In this document: one piece after another, positions 41,841 to 55,244 of the stretch | Layout: every line of letters begins with the position of its first letter | Numbering within the stretch: position 1 is the stretch's first letter | From: Moringa oleifera | Taxonomy: Eukaryota > Streptophyta > Magnoliopsida > Brassicales > Moringaceae | Assembly: GCA_021397835.1 (NCBI GenBank) | Contig: JAJFZO010000447.1 | Coordinates: 1,860,001-1,924,000, forward strand | Direction of reading: 5' to 3' | DNA length: 64,000 nucleotides | Notes under the pieces: model-generated | What the model was told of the DNA's origin: nothing | The model's input: only the letters and a program-made list of their open reading frames with translations | Databases searched by the model: none | Made by a program: the position numbers and the translations under genes

Positions 41841-42479
41841 CTATACATACATATGTACATACGTATACTGACTGAATGTATAGGGTTGTTTAATGAAGGC
41901 AGAAAGCTAATTGTGACAGCGCCATCGGTGAGGGAAAGAGCCCTAAGACCTGGGAAGCGTGAAGAACTATTATGGCAGTAGAAAACCCAGCAAGGACTGT
42001 TTCTTTTTTTCTTTTTGTTTTGCTGAAGTCTTTTCACAGGAAAAGCATCAAACATACATCTGCGTGTGCAAGTATATCTTCCGCCCCTTTTGCCTTGGGG
42101 TCTCCTTGGCCTTTTCTTGGTTCAGAGATGAACGTAATTTCTCACCTACCAGTCCTTCCGCAATTTGATGCTCAGATCCTTTGCCAATTTTATTAAATAA
42201 TTAAAAAAATTCAGAAATACAGGAAACAGGTCAAAACAGTATTTATTTTTTTATTTTTTCTTTTTTATGATCCACTTTAAAAGTCACTTAAAACTTTAAA
42301 TTTCACTCTTTGTATTAAACAAATTATAATTTATTAATTTAAATCAAAGTAATCTTTAAAAAATTTAAAATTTAAAATTTAAAATTTTTTAATTAAAAAT
42401 TTTTAACAATAATTTTAAATTTTAAATTTTTTATAATATAAAAAAATTAAATTATTATAAAAAAATTTTAGAGGACTTA
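41841..42479. other. NIPA 5' flank and AT-rich DNA
   Basis: Bases 41841-42190 should hold the NIPA 5' UTR and promoter, read leftward. They include tacatacatatgtacatacg just upstream of the ATG. From 42190 to 42470 the sequence is very AT-rich with tandem taaaattt steps. No coding sequence recognised. Confidence 0.5.
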
Positions 42480-45400
42480 AGCTCATTTAGTCGTGGGGTT
42501 CGGATGTTGGAATCATTCAAGGGTTATTGGATCGTGACTTAACCAATAAAGAATGGTTTGATCTATTTATTGAACACTATGAGTATAACTTACCAATTTC
42601 ATCATCCGATTACTTACAGCTTTTGTTCACTATTTATAACCCGTAGTTGAGGAAAAGACAAACACATTTTCATTTTGAAAATATGTGGATAAAACATCCA
42701 GCTTATGAATAAGTGATTGGCTAGAGCTAGGGCTTTTCTTTAATTGAGTTACTATCGCAAGTAAGGGATAAAATAGTAAGGTGTGAGTCAACATTGTAAC
42801 ATTAGAACAAGGTCGAGTTTGGTAATGTGCATGTAGCCATCAGGGAGATGCAAGCAAACCTAAGTAGACTTTTAATAGCAAGAAAAAAGAGGAGATTTAT
42901 TTGCTAATGTTGATAGTGTAAAACAAAGATTAATGATTTATTTAATAAGGAGAAGATTCTTTAAAGGCAGTGTTCAAGGTGTTCCTAGTTGCATGAAGAA
43001 AACCAACATACTAAGTTTTTCCACTCCAAAGGTTCCTCAAGGCATAATTAATAAGATATCATAAATCCAAAACTCCTCATGATTAATAGTGACATCTAAA
43101 GATCATATAGTATAGGTGTTTGTGGATTTTTTCTCTATACTATATTCCTCATTATCCCTGCACATGGTTTTTTTAGGGTTTATGATGCCCTAATGAGCAA
43201 GGTACCCAATACCATGAGTCTCTTTTGAATCACCATTTTTTATGATAGATATCACTTGTGCTCTCTATCAAATGAAGGCCAATAGGGCCTCAAGGCTTGA
43301 TGGTCTAAATGCAACGTTCTTCCAACAGTATTGGGACATTGTTGGGATTGGTATCTCCACCATAGCCTTTTAAGTCTTCAATAATGATAGACCATTGACT
43401 GATAATAACCACATGATTATAATTTTAATCTCAAAGATGAAGCAGCTAATGTTTCCTAGGGACTATAAGCCAATGAACCTCTACAATATAGTGTACATGA
43501 TAATCTCCAAAGCTTTGTTCAATTATTTCCAACCCTGTGCTATCTTCTCTAATCAACGAGAATCAGTTGGCTTCTATGAAATGTCGTGTGATATTTGATA
43601 AAATAATCATAACCTATGAGACTATTCATTCAATGAAGAGAAAAAGATATACGGGATCTGAGGAATTGGCTTTAAAGCTTGATATGAGTAAAGTTTATGA
43701 TAAAGTCGAGTGTTCTTATTTGGAAGCAATCATGAACATAATCGGCTTACTAACCAAATGGATCAATTTGATAATGGAGTGTGGATCTTTAGTCTTATGT
43801 TTAGTATTAATCAATGGAAAGAAATTTGGCAATATATAACTAATAAGAAGACAATGTTGGGGAGATCCATTCTCACCCTATCTTTTTCTTCCATGTGCTG
43901 AAGCTCTCTCTAGTTTAGTTAAGTAAGCAGAGGGAGAGAAAGGGAACCAAAGAGCAGTTATTGGGCAAAGTGGCCCTAAGATATCTCATCTTTTCTTCGT
44001 AAATGGTAGCTTTTTTTTTTAAGTAATACGATAGGGTTTTAATACTATTTAAGTCATTTTAAAGAGTTATGGAAATGCCTCTGGTCAAAAATTCAATATG
44101 GCAAAATCCAGTATCTTGTTTAGTATAAATGTAGATGTGCAGATTAAGTCAACTTTGACCTTGTAGTAAGACTAATAGCTGGGTTTCCCACTTTTGATGG
44201 GTAGATTAAAAAAAATTAAAAAACTCAAGGATATAGTTCAGCCTAGGTTACAAAATTAAAACGGGAAATATCTCTCTTAAATTCCAAAGTGTCCTCATAA
44301 GGGTCGTTTTTCAAGTAATTCCCACATATTTGATGAGTTGTTTCATGATTCCTAAAACACTTATATAATAACTTTAAATGATGATTGCAAAGTTTTAGTG
44401 GGGGCGTAAAGGATCATCAAAGAAAATTCATTAGAAATAACGTAAGTCATTATATTGTTTTAAATCTGATGGAAGAATGAGATTTTGCGATTTTGGATCC
44501 TTTAACATGGCACTATTAGGCAAAGAATGATGAAGAATTTATTGATATGGTAATTTACTATGTTTTAGAGTATTAAAAGCAAAATACTTTTCTAACTCGA
44601 ACCCTCTCAGTATACCAAACCAAGTACTGCTTCATATGTTTGGCAAAGACATTTGGTAAGCAAGGATGTGATACTTAGTGGAACAAGATACACATTAGGG
44701 ATGGTCTTCATGTCGATTTTTGACAAAACAGATGGGTTCCTAATGCCTTTGAGTTCTGAACTACATATAACTCCAACATTTGGCCAATCTAAACGTAGAT
44801 TAGTTGGCTAATTTATATAAGGTAGAAGGAATAGGTGATTAGTGCAGTATAGGTTTATTCTTGTAATTTTTTTTGAGCAAACAACAAATGCTTGATCTAT
44901 TAATATGGGTAACCAAGGCAAATAGGTAGAGCACTGTGAGATTTAGATATTATGTTGCCCCTCAAATTCTTAGGAAGTAAGCACCCACCCTATTAGCTCT
45001 GAGTCAAAATGGCACATTATTTAGGATGTATAATAGAATTCAACAACCTTAGTTTTTACATGACAAATCGCCCAGAATGTTGCCCACATCATCCATACTG
45101 TGAAACCATGGAGTAAAAGTTAATAACACATGTTATATTAGTGGACACCTTTAATGGGTTATAGTCCTATGCACTATTTAATCGTATGTTCACTAAGATG
45201 GTATAAGAGGAACTGAAACTTGGACTTGGACCTATAATTGACAGTTTCCTATAGAAAGAATAGTTTTGGGTGAAGATCCTGTCATATGTGCAGAACCTTG
45301 AATTGGTGGAGTTGGTTTTTATTATTTTACAATCTTTGGTACAGCAAGAATAAGGCCTTAATGATCACTATGACCATAGACCATCTACAATCATTAAGAA

Positions 45401-45830
45401 AGTTAGAATACACTTCCATGAACTTCAAAGAGAGCATCAATGATGGTTGTTACCAATATCTTAACCTACTTAGATTCTTCCGAAGTGAGAATCATTAAGG
45501 TCAACGTGGATATAAGCTTTAGCTCCACTAGTAGAAAGGTAAAACTTAGAGCTATTGTTAAAAATGACAAAGGCCAAGTCTGGTTTTATGCATAAACAGC
45601 TACTTATCTGATAATATCTCTCATGCAAGTAGAGTTATTGGCTATTAAGTTTGAAATTGAAGTTACATTGTAATAAGGACAGAGAAGGCTTTTGATTGAA
45701 AGTGATTGTGTGACAACAGTCAATAAAAATGACAAGAGACTAAGCTATTTTAGTCACTAAGGAAATTAAGGTCACCACGACCCACAAAATCATGGCTCAA
45801 GCTTGATCAGTAACAAAGCCTTGTAGGCCT
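42480..45830 (+). pseudogene. L1-type LINE remnant (reverse transcriptase and RNase H pieces)
   Basis: A degenerate non-LTR retrotransposon, read through many stops and frame changes. At 42560-42960 is the part between endonuclease and RT (HYEYNLPISSSDYLQLL, then FENMWIKHPAYE). At 43270-43560 is the RT start, typical of plant LINEs (RDYKPMNLYNIVYMIISKAL). At 43670-43840 is the RT catalytic block A (LALKLDMSKVYDKVE, where intact elements read AYDRVEW) followed by KWINLIMECGS and LINGKKFGNI. Near 43860 the GDPFSPYLFF-like block appears in a shifted frame. At 45500-45720 is an RNase H-like remnant (NVDISFSS, then LLAIKFEIE and LIESDC). No intact ORF. Ends and poly-A tail not resolved. Confidence 0.85.
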
Positions 45831-47246
45831 TTCATAGTAACGAGTTAGGGTAGGATTACCTATTCGAAATATGACCAATCCATGGACTTTATCTATTGGA
45901 CATATTAACTATTTATCTTATTGAGCTTTAAACATGTCAATTTAATGATTTTTAAATAAGCCATATATAGTTCAGCCTAACAAATTATATATAAATCAAA
46001 TTGATAGATAATCCTATTTACTATCTTTAAAAAAATAATATAAATAAATAAGTGAATCCTAGCATACTAAATAAATACTAATAAAAATTATATAAAAATT
46101 TGTTAAACTAATAGTTTCAAACTTCTAAGATATTAAGTATATAATATATTTAATATATTTTTTGTATGTAAGATTGAAATCAAGAAAATTAGTGAGTAAT
46201 ATATATTATTATCTAATTATAAGATAGATTTTAAATAATAAGGTAAAGATCTCATAAAATCTTGACATTTAACCCATTTTACTAAGTAAACTCTCATATT
46301 TAAAAATGTGATAATTCAAACATTGATGTATCAATTTGATCTAAATTGGACTTTAGCTCAAATAATTATAAAAAATAAAAGACATTTTTATTGTTAAAAT
46401 GTCTCAAATGAATTATTCACTTTATTTTTAATTTATTCCTTAATTTTGAATAATTTTCAATATAAAATCTATTTTTTGTGAATTTTTAAAATTTTGATGG
46501 TATTAATTTATATATATATATATATTCAATACTCAAAAAAATTTAAAACTTTTTATGATGGTAGCTTGATTATTTGTTTATATCTATAAAATTTTAAATC
46601 AAAATTTATTATATAAGATTTTTAATTTGTATATTCTAAATTTTTAAATTTTTAGATAAGAATTAATTTAATCCAAATTGATAGATTATAGTTTGATCAC
46701 TTGTTAAACTTGAAGGTTTAAGAAATAATATAAGGTAATCATTAGGATTTTATAAAACTTTCACCTAAATAATATCAATAACATTTAATTAAAAAATAAA
46801 TATATTCATTTTTGTAAGATAAATTAATTCACTAAAAATATATAAATTAAATAAAATATATATGTTATTAATTATCTTGATGGATTATCTTTGTATATTT
46901 ATAAAATTTGTTTTATAAATTTAACTAAGTTTGAATGGAATAAACCAATTTGATCTTTCGAAAGATTGGGCTTAAAATTTAAAACTTAACTTCGTCTACT
47001 TAGAAAATAAATAATTCAAATATAACTCAATTAACTAAAAATATTGAATTAAAATTCATTGAATAAAATCATAAATGGATCCACTCATGAATCATGAATC
47101 CAATAATAACTTTAACAAAAAAAAAAATTACACTTAAATGTCCTTTGTCTAGCTTCTTAGTGTAGCCATTGTTTTTTCCAACACCACTAGGTTGTCAAAT
47201 GTTCTTGCTCATAGCATAACCCATCTATAGCTAGAGATGTGGGGGT
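45831..47246. other. AT-rich intergenic DNA with a dispersed-repeat copy
   Basis: No gene seen. A single copy of the AT-rich family found at 27.4 kb covers about 46340-46690, recognisable from attattcactttatttttaatttattcc, gaattttttaaaattttgatgg-like and atggtagcttgattatttg phrases. A TA microsatellite sits at 46508-46528. Confidence 0.5.
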
Positions 47247-47642
47247 TAGGGGTGAGCAAAATTCTGTTAAAACCAAAAAGTTTGATAAATGAGTTGATTT
47301 CAATTAATTCGATTTAGTTTTTTTATTTTCGGTTATAAATTAATTTATAAATCAATTTTTTCAGTTGGTTTTAGTTAAATTTTTTAAAATCAAATTAATC
47401 AAAATATCGATTTTTAATTTTAATAATAAACTAATTTAATTAATTAATTAATATTAATTTTATTTTTTAATCAATTTTATTAATTGATTATTAATAATAA
47501 ATTTTTTCCTCTCAATCTCTTTACTATGTCACTTATTCATAGTATACAGGCAATAAGGCAAAATTCTTTCTTTTCTTTTCTTTCAACCCGAGAAGCTGTA
47601 ACCTAATCCGTGCACTTTGCCGGTCTATCTTGGGAACCAACC

Positions 47643-47839
47643 GCATCGCAGCCATACCTACGCCACCCATACGCATTTGGTAATCAGTATTCCCTCAGGC
47701 CTCATCTTCTTTCTTTCTAAATTTAATCCTCCTGGTAGTAGCATCGCAGCCACACCTACGTGGCCATGCCACGCATACATATTCGTTATTCCCTTATGTC
47801 TTATCTTTTTTCTTTCTAATTTTAATCCTCCAAGTAGTA
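47643..47839. repeat. 98-bp tandem duplication inside the hAT element
   Basis: Units 47643-47740 and 47741-47839 both run from gcatcgcagcca.acctacg to tttaatcctcc..gtagta. They differ by substitutions and small indels. Located between the left hAT tip and the transposase remnant. Confidence 0.85.
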
Positions 47840-48302
47840 GCATACATTATCTTATCTCTTTAATCTTTTAATTTTTTAAATCTTAATTCATAACAACCAC
47901 ACTTAAAATTAAAATTTAGGTTATCTTTGTGGATTCTCTTTCTATATTTGGGTAAGTATCATAAATTTATTCTCTGTATTATCACTTTTTCTTTATATAT
48001 GTAGCATGTATGTAGCTATAACATGCAAGACAAAACAATCTCAATGTTAGAAACTAGAGAATTGATTTTTTTAATTGATTTTATTTTTGCTTAATATTTT
48101 TTCTTTGAATCCTTTCTTGATATAATGTAAAGTTGTAAATTATATATATTTTTTAATAATTAAAGGTAATGGTATTAATTATTATTACTGAAATAAATTT
48201 TTGTGTAATACGGTGTTACTACTAAAATGTTTTAGAATTTTATCTGACAATTGAAAAGTAATATTACTAACTATTTTTAATTGTTATTTATTTTAGAAGT
48301 TA

Positions 48303-50320
48303 AAAGATGTTAACTAAGAGTAATGATATAAATCCTATGCCTAATGCCATAAAACTAGATTCAGTTCATCCATCATTTATAAGTTTTAAATTAAAGAGGA
48401 AGGTGTTTAGGCCCATATCAGAAGTTTGGAAACACTTTACCAAATTTTTTGATGAATAAGGTGAACATAAAGCTAGATATAATTATTGTGATAGGGAATT
48501 TTTTGCTGACCATAAAAAAAATGGAATAACTGCATTGAAAGCTAATGTGAGTACTTATAAGAAGAGAACAAATGTTAGTGTTGATTCTAGTCAAAATGAA
48601 TTGGTTTTTGAATCTGGGAGAGATGGATGTTTAGGTAGTTAGAAGTTTAATCAAGATACCATTAAAAATGGTATAGTTGAGATGATCATTATGGATGAAT
48701 TGCCTTTCAAATTTATGGATAGTAAAGATTTTTGGCATTGCATGTCACTTGTATGTCCTAAGTTTCATATGTCTTCACGATGGATTATAGACAGAGATTG
48801 TTATCAACTTTATAATGATGAAAAAGTTAAACTAAAATAGTTATTGAGATCATCTAGTATAAAAATATCTTTCACCACAGGCATATGAATTTCAATGCAA
48901 AGAATTAATTATTTGTGTCTTACAGCTTATTTTATTGATAAAAACTAAAAATTGAACAAAAGAATATTAAACTTTTGTCTTATTTCTAGTCATAGAAGTG
49001 ATGCCATCGAAAAGTCATTGAGAAATATTTGTGTAATTGCGGGATTGATCAGATTTTTATTGTTACAATTAATAATGCTAGTTTTAATGATATTGCAATC
49101 TCATACTTAAAGAAAAGATTGAATAATTTAGGAACTTGCATTCAAGAAGAAAATATCTTCATTTAAGATGAATTGAGTACATTCTTAATCTCATTATTAC
49201 AAATGGATTGAAAGAAATGAATGAGTCAATTGCACATGTTAGAGGGATTGTTAAATATGTGAAACAATTACCTGTAAGGTTGGCCAATTTAAAGAATATG
49301 TTTAGTTAAAAAAAATGGAAGTAAAAGTTTGTTATGTTTGAATGTTAGCACTAGGTGGAATTCCATTTATTTGATGTTAGATGCAGCTCAAAAGTTTAAG
49401 AAGGCTTTTGAGGTTTTCAATGATATTGATCCGCATTATAGAAATAAGTTGATAACGAGAGATGGTTACCTAAAAAAAAAGGATTGGAAAACAATCAGGA
49501 GGTTTTATCTTTTCTTGCAACAATTTTATGAACTCACAATCAAAGTTTTAGATTCTTCATATGTCACTTCTAATAATTTTTTTGATGATATTTGTAATGT
49601 TTATGCTACTTTGCGTAATTGAAAAACACACTCTAATATTGAATTAAATATAATGGCAAAAAAACGAAAAATAAGTTTGATAAGTATTAAAAAAATGTAG
49701 AGAAGATGAAAATATGCTACTTTATGTTGCTTCTATTCTCGATCCTAGAAAAAGCTTGAGTTTGTCAACTTTTGCTTTTCAAAAATGTATGATAGAATGA
49801 CTAGTAATGTGAAAAAAGCAATTGAAGAGTTGTTTGATGAGTATTAAAGAAGTTTGCAACCTCATCGTGAACAAGTTCGTAAAAGCAGTCAAGTAAGCCA
49901 AATTACAGAGGAAAATGAATTAGAATTGGAAAGAGAGAGACAAGTTCTTTTATCTAAGTCGAAAAGATATAAGAAAGAGATTGAAAAAGAAGAAAATAAA
50001 TTAGAATCGGATAGATTTTTCAGTGAATAAGATGCAAAAGATGATGATAATTTTGATATTCTTAATTGGTAAAAACTTAATAGTCATTGGTTTTTTATTC
50101 TTTTTATATGGTTCGTAATGTATTGGCAGCTTCTATATCTATGATTGCTTTTGAATCTGCTTTTAGCACCGGTGGACATGCACTTGATGCATATAGGAGT
50201 TCATTAACTCTTAAGTTTATACAAGCTCTTATTTGTGCTTAAGATTAGTTACGTGGATCTCCACGTTTCGATGCCATTAAGGAGGACTTGGTAGAGTTTG
50301 AGAAATTTGGTATGGGTAAT
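48303..50320 (+). pseudogene. Broken hAT transposase (BED finger, RNase H-like core, dimerisation domain)
   Basis: Starts near ATG 48309. A BED-type zinc finger at about 48400-48580 (VWKHFTKFF, then KNGITALKAN) has lost its first cysteine (Tyr) and a histidine. The core at 49329-49622 includes LNVSTRWNSIYLMLDAAQKF, the usual plant hAT phrase. The C-terminal dimerisation domain at 50130-50290 reads FESAFSTGGHALDAYRSSLT then ALICA followed by two stops in LRGSP. At least ten in-frame stops and several frame changes interrupt it. Confidence 0.85.
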
Positions 50321-51340
50321 TATTTTGTTTATTTGTTTATTTTATAATTTTTTAATTACTAATCTTTATTGGATAAACTTAATACCACTTTTTTTAATAA
50401 TAAATTTGATTGTGTGTTTATAGATTTGTTAAAAATTGCATTGGATGCTGCAATTGATTATTGTGAAAATGTATTACTATTTCAAGGTAATTTCTTTTAT
50501 TACTATCAGTTTCATATCTTATATAGTTGAGATTTTAGTGATGAATTGATCTTTGTTTTTTTATTTTTTTATTAATTGATTATCGTAAAAAAAAATATTA
50601 GTTATTAAAATGTTATATGTGAAGCCTAAATATTGTTTGAATCTAATCTTATCTTGTAATATTTTTACAGTATCATATCAATTGATTTAGAAAGAACTTT
50701 GTTTGAGTAAGTTTTTGTTATTGGTAATATATAAGAATACACTTATTTCTTTTTTGGCATTCTTACACTTGTTTTTTTTTTTTTTTTGCTTTTCAGCCAT
50801 TTGATTAGTTGAAGAAAACTTTTTTAAAGAACTAAAGGCAAAATAAAAAAAAAAAACAAAGATTGCAACTCTAATGAAATATTCTCTTTAATGTTGTTAA
50901 TTTGTTAAATATTAACGTATCATGTGTCAGCTATATTTTGATATCAAAAAATTTTTCTTTTGTGATTGGAAGTTTTTATATTCTAAAAGTTGTTATTGAT
51001 ATATAAAAAATTTAATTTTTATATATTAGAGATGTTGATTTTTATGTAAGTATATATGAGAATGTTATTAGAGAAAGCTCAATTATATATTTTATCGTTG
51101 TTAATGATATATCATATATATATTTAATTTATAAATTATTATTCAAGATTTAGAATAGTTTAAAAGTAAAAAATATAAACTTTTAAATAAATTTTTAATT
51201 TATTTGACTTATTCAATAATAGATTAAATCGATTAAAAAAATTGATCTTATTTTTTAAATTTGATCGATTAATTTATAAAAAATTTTGATTAATTCAGTT
51301 TTTAAAATTTTTAAACCAAATTAATGGAGTGCCCATCCTA

Positions 51341-54228
51341 GATGGGATCAAAGGATTTGGCTACATTCTCCGCGCCTTGGAATCTATGTAACATGGATGG
51401 CCATTGATGATTAACACATCAGCTTTTTCCATAAGAAAAAAAACAACTGATATTTGATTAAAACATGAGTTATTACTGGAAATAAAATTCCTTGTTACGT
51501 AAAAATAAAAAGGGGAGGTGATGAGTAAATGGAGGTGAAAGGAGAGTCAAATCAACAGTGTATGATGTTTGTCGTTTCGTGGTCATCGATGTACCGTTTT
51601 CTTTACCTTCAAAGGCTTGGCAAAAGCCACGCGTAGAATGAAGTCGGGCACATGGGCCCACCATGCAGACGTTAAGACGGACTACGTTGTATGGGGGCCC
51701 GCATGGAGCGAAGTACCCTCAAAACTATTTATTGTTGACCTTGCGTTTTCTTTGGTTAATTATCGCTAGTTGTAACAGGGGTGTATTGAAGACACGTGTC
51801 TAATGGTCACATGTCATATGTTCGCATTGGGGGTGAGGATATCACTTCTCTGGAAACCGAACTGACAGAGCATTTACTCTGTATTTGGGTGGGAAGAGCA
51901 GAGTTTATTACAAAATGGTGAAGAAGCGCGTGAATCACATGGACAATTTAATATGCACCGAAAAGGAAGCCAGTTGGCTGCCCGCAAGATTTTTAGGGTT
52001 TTGTTTCGTCATTCTAGGACTAGGACGGGGCCATGGCCACTCCCACTTGAGACAAAAGCTTACTCTATGAATGATTCAAAAGCATAAAAAAGAAAATCAA
52101 GGTGTTATTGGTTTGTTCATTAAATACAAAAAATACTGTAACTAAATATAGAATTAAAATTTCTACTCATCTCATTAATAATAATTTCTTACAAAAATAA
52201 ATAAGAAAAACACTCTCCTGATTTAATGCGTCCATAGTTATTTTTTTAATCATAACCTCTTTTTTTTTGTTACCTTGTTTCAAAATTTGTTATTTTACTT
52301 TTAAAATATTTATAAATTCATATTTATATTTTCTTAATTTTTATATTTATTTTAAAAAATAAAAATTTTATAAAATCTTAATAATGATTTTATGTTATTA
52401 GTCAAACTCTCATACTTAAAAATAAATAAATTAAATCTTAATTTATTAATTTAATCGAAATTAGATATTTATTTAAATAATCAAAAATATATTCGTTATT
52501 AAAATATTTTAAAAAATAACTTAAATAAATTATTTATTCAATTTTAGGTTTATTTTTCAAATTTAAATACTTTTTTATTTAATTTTTTTGAAATTTTAAA
52601 TTCTTTAATAATAAAAATTTAAAAAAATATATTTTCAATACTTAAAAATTTTTAAAATGTTTTGTGGTGATAGCTTAAATATGTTTTTATATTTTTAAAA
52701 AATTTTGTCATAATTTATTGTATAATTTTTAATTTAAATATTTTTAATTATTAAAATTTTAAATAAAATTTAATTTAATCTAAATTGATAAATTAGAATA
52801 CTTTTTAAATATAAATGTTTTATCATTAACATATAACTTTTACACTTTAAAAACAAAAGTAACTTTTGAAACCTTTTTAGCTTCTTCTTTTTCAACATTT
52901 TTTTCTTTCTTTTAATATACATATATATATTTATTTATTTATTTATTTTTTCTAACATTCAAAATTTAATATTTTTGAAATTATCATTGAGAAGTTTTCA
53001 TAAAATTTTCACAATTAATTTCAGGGAAAAGCCATAGAAAAAAATGAAATTTATGTTTTATTTTTCTATTTCATCTTTCACTATTTTTCGGCCAAATTTA
53101 ATCATTTCGTCTATTTACATAGTCATTTTTATGTTACAACTTCTTTTATTGATATATATGAAATTTATACATTTTAACTATAAATTAAGCTTTAATTTGA
53201 TATCTTGTTATAATTTTGAGTTTTAACATAAATATTTCTACTTCATTCCAGAAATATACAATCATTATTAACTTTCTTTTTATTTTTTGGTTATTTTTAA
53301 TATTTGATTATTTTTAAATATTTGTTTTAAATTGTTTACTTTTCTACGTGTCACTATTAGAAAGTTTAGTTCAAGAACATGCAATTAATTCGATGGATAA
53401 ATAATAATAATAAAATACAATAATTAGTGGAACACATATCACAATTGACCAAATATGTTAATGAAGAACACAAAAATAAGTTTGAAAAAAAAAGAAGAAA
53501 CTAAAAAAAAGAGAGAAAATTAAACAAATTAAAAAATAAAAAATCTGAATAAAATTTTTATTTTTAACAACTAATATTTAGAATTCACGACAAGAACTAC
53601 AAGCTTAAGAGAATTATTAGAAAGAAAATGACTAACAGAGAAGTTGATTAATTTTTTTTAAAAAAGAAAATTTTAAACAATTTTTCATAATTCATTACAT
53701 TTGAAATTTGTCAAATAGAGGAAAATATAATAGGATTTTGTAATACATTCAACATATTTACATAGGATTTTATTTTTTAAATTTGTAAATTATTTAACAT
53801 AAAAATTAATATAAGTCAACTAATAAATGAAAGGTACAGAGAATAGGATTGACATTGTATAATTTTTTATGTCGATCTCATATTTGCTACAGTATTAAGA
53901 TTATAACAAGCTTATACCATATTTAATTTTATCCTTTGAACCTATTAAATTGATGAAATAGAATTATATATTCTGTAAAATAGTGAGATAAGATTAGCAT
54001 TTGATTTATATCATTAATATTATTAAATTAATAAATATATTTTAAAAATTTTAATGAAAATTTTAATGGATTATTATGCGATTTTCAAGCCATTGCTAAT
54101 AAGAATAATTTTAAATTAATCTAACTCCTTAAGGATTATAGTATTATTGATTAGATATTTATAATTAAATTTCATTTATTATTCTTATTTATAAAATTTA
54201 ATTTATAATTATTCTTTTGAATTCCAAA
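51341..54228. other. Intergenic: a GC-richer island, then AT-rich DNA
   Basis: Bases 51470-52080 are noticeably GC-richer than the surroundings, with a CACGTG G-box core at 51793-51798 and gggccca/ggggccc motifs near 51655 and 51695. No ORF with a recognisable product. About 52440-52800 is another copy of the AT-rich dispersed family. From 52850 to 54228 the sequence is A/T-rich and featureless up to the sharp left edge of the viral palindrome. Confidence 0.5.
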
Positions 54229-54621
54229 TAGGTGGGTTGGATCTACTAGACTAGCGGTATACGGGGCTACCTAGACGAATAACAGGAGAGAAATAGTAAA
54301 TAATTATAGAAATGAAATGGTTAGATGATAGAACAGATGCTAAAAACAATACTGGAATTATATTGTAATTAAAACAAGAAAAACACTATATTGCAAACTT
54401 AAAAATAAAGAAACAAAACATAGATAATCTTGATAGTGCGTCGTTACAAGTTAACGATCGTCACTATATGATCTTGTCTGGGTGAATACTTACAATCAAT
54501 AGTCGGCTCAATTCCTTGAAAAGATCAAGGGGACTACCTAAGATTGTAAGATTCAAGTTTGAATCTTGTGGTGAGTTATCCGTGGAGATAACTTCTGCCT
54601 TCTTGGGTTCTTGAGTTCTCC

Positions 54622-54628
54622 TTTTATA
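54622..54628 (-). promoter_or_regulatory. TATA box of the left (inverted) viral promoter
   Basis: The plus strand reads ccttttatagtgagg, which is TATAAAAGG on the minus strand and the mirror of the right-arm box. It would drive leftward transcription into host DNA. Confidence 0.6.
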
Positions 54629-55237
54629 GTGAGGAGAGCTTCTTGAGTGTTCCTTTCTTTTCTTGGTGGCGTCTCTTCACTCTTGAGTGTGAATCGTTTT
54701 CTTTTGAGGTGTCCTTGACTTTTCATCCTTTCTTTTGTAGGCATCTCCTTTTGGGTAGTGGGGTGTCTTGTCTTTGGTTGGAAGCCAACTCAGCTTTTCT
54801 TTTCCAAAGGAAAAGTAGTGAGTGAAGGTTGGCAGTGTGTCATTGTCTTTGTCTTCTTTTGATGGCTTTGGATTCTTTCTGATCCATTGCCTTTTGCTTC
54901 GGTGATTCGTTCTTATCTCTGCTTTTTCTAACCTACTTTTCTTGCAGGGATAAGAACGAATCAACGAAGCAAAAGGCAATGGATCAGAAAGAATCCAAAG
55001 CCATCAAAAGAAGACAAAGACAAGGACACACTGCCAACCTTCACTCACTACTTTTCCTTTGGAAAAGAAAAGCTGAGTTGGCTTCCAACCAAAGACAAGA
55101 CACCCCACTACCCAAAAGGAGATGCCCACAAAAGAAAGGATGAAAAGTCAAGGACACCTCAAAAGAAAACGATTCCCACTCAAGAGTGAAGAGACGCCAC
55201 CAAGAAAAGAAAGGAACACTCAAGAAGCTCTCCTCAC

Positions 55238-55244
55238 TATAAAA
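55238..55244 (+). promoter_or_regulatory. TATA box of the right viral promoter
   Basis: cactataaaaggagaac is a strong plant TATA context like caulimovirid full-length-transcript promoters. It lies about 420 bases upstream of the tRNA-Met primer site and about 920 bases upstream of the movement-protein ATG, which fits a long viral leader. Transcription is not demonstrated. Confidence 0.65.

Larger units (their letters stand above)
47247..51340 (+). mobile_element. hAT-superfamily DNA transposon, about 4.1 kb, non-functional
   Basis: The left tip taggggtgagca (47247-47258) and the right tip tgcccatccta (51330-51340) are imperfect inverted repeats of the type seen at plant hAT ends. Both ends are followed by the AT-rich aaccaaa/ttggttt subterminal sequence usual in hAT elements. 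The flanking octamers gtgggggt and gatgggat agree at five of eight positions, a possible decayed 8-bp target duplication. A broken transposase lies inside, and a 98-bp tandem duplication sits near the left end. Confidence 0.7.
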
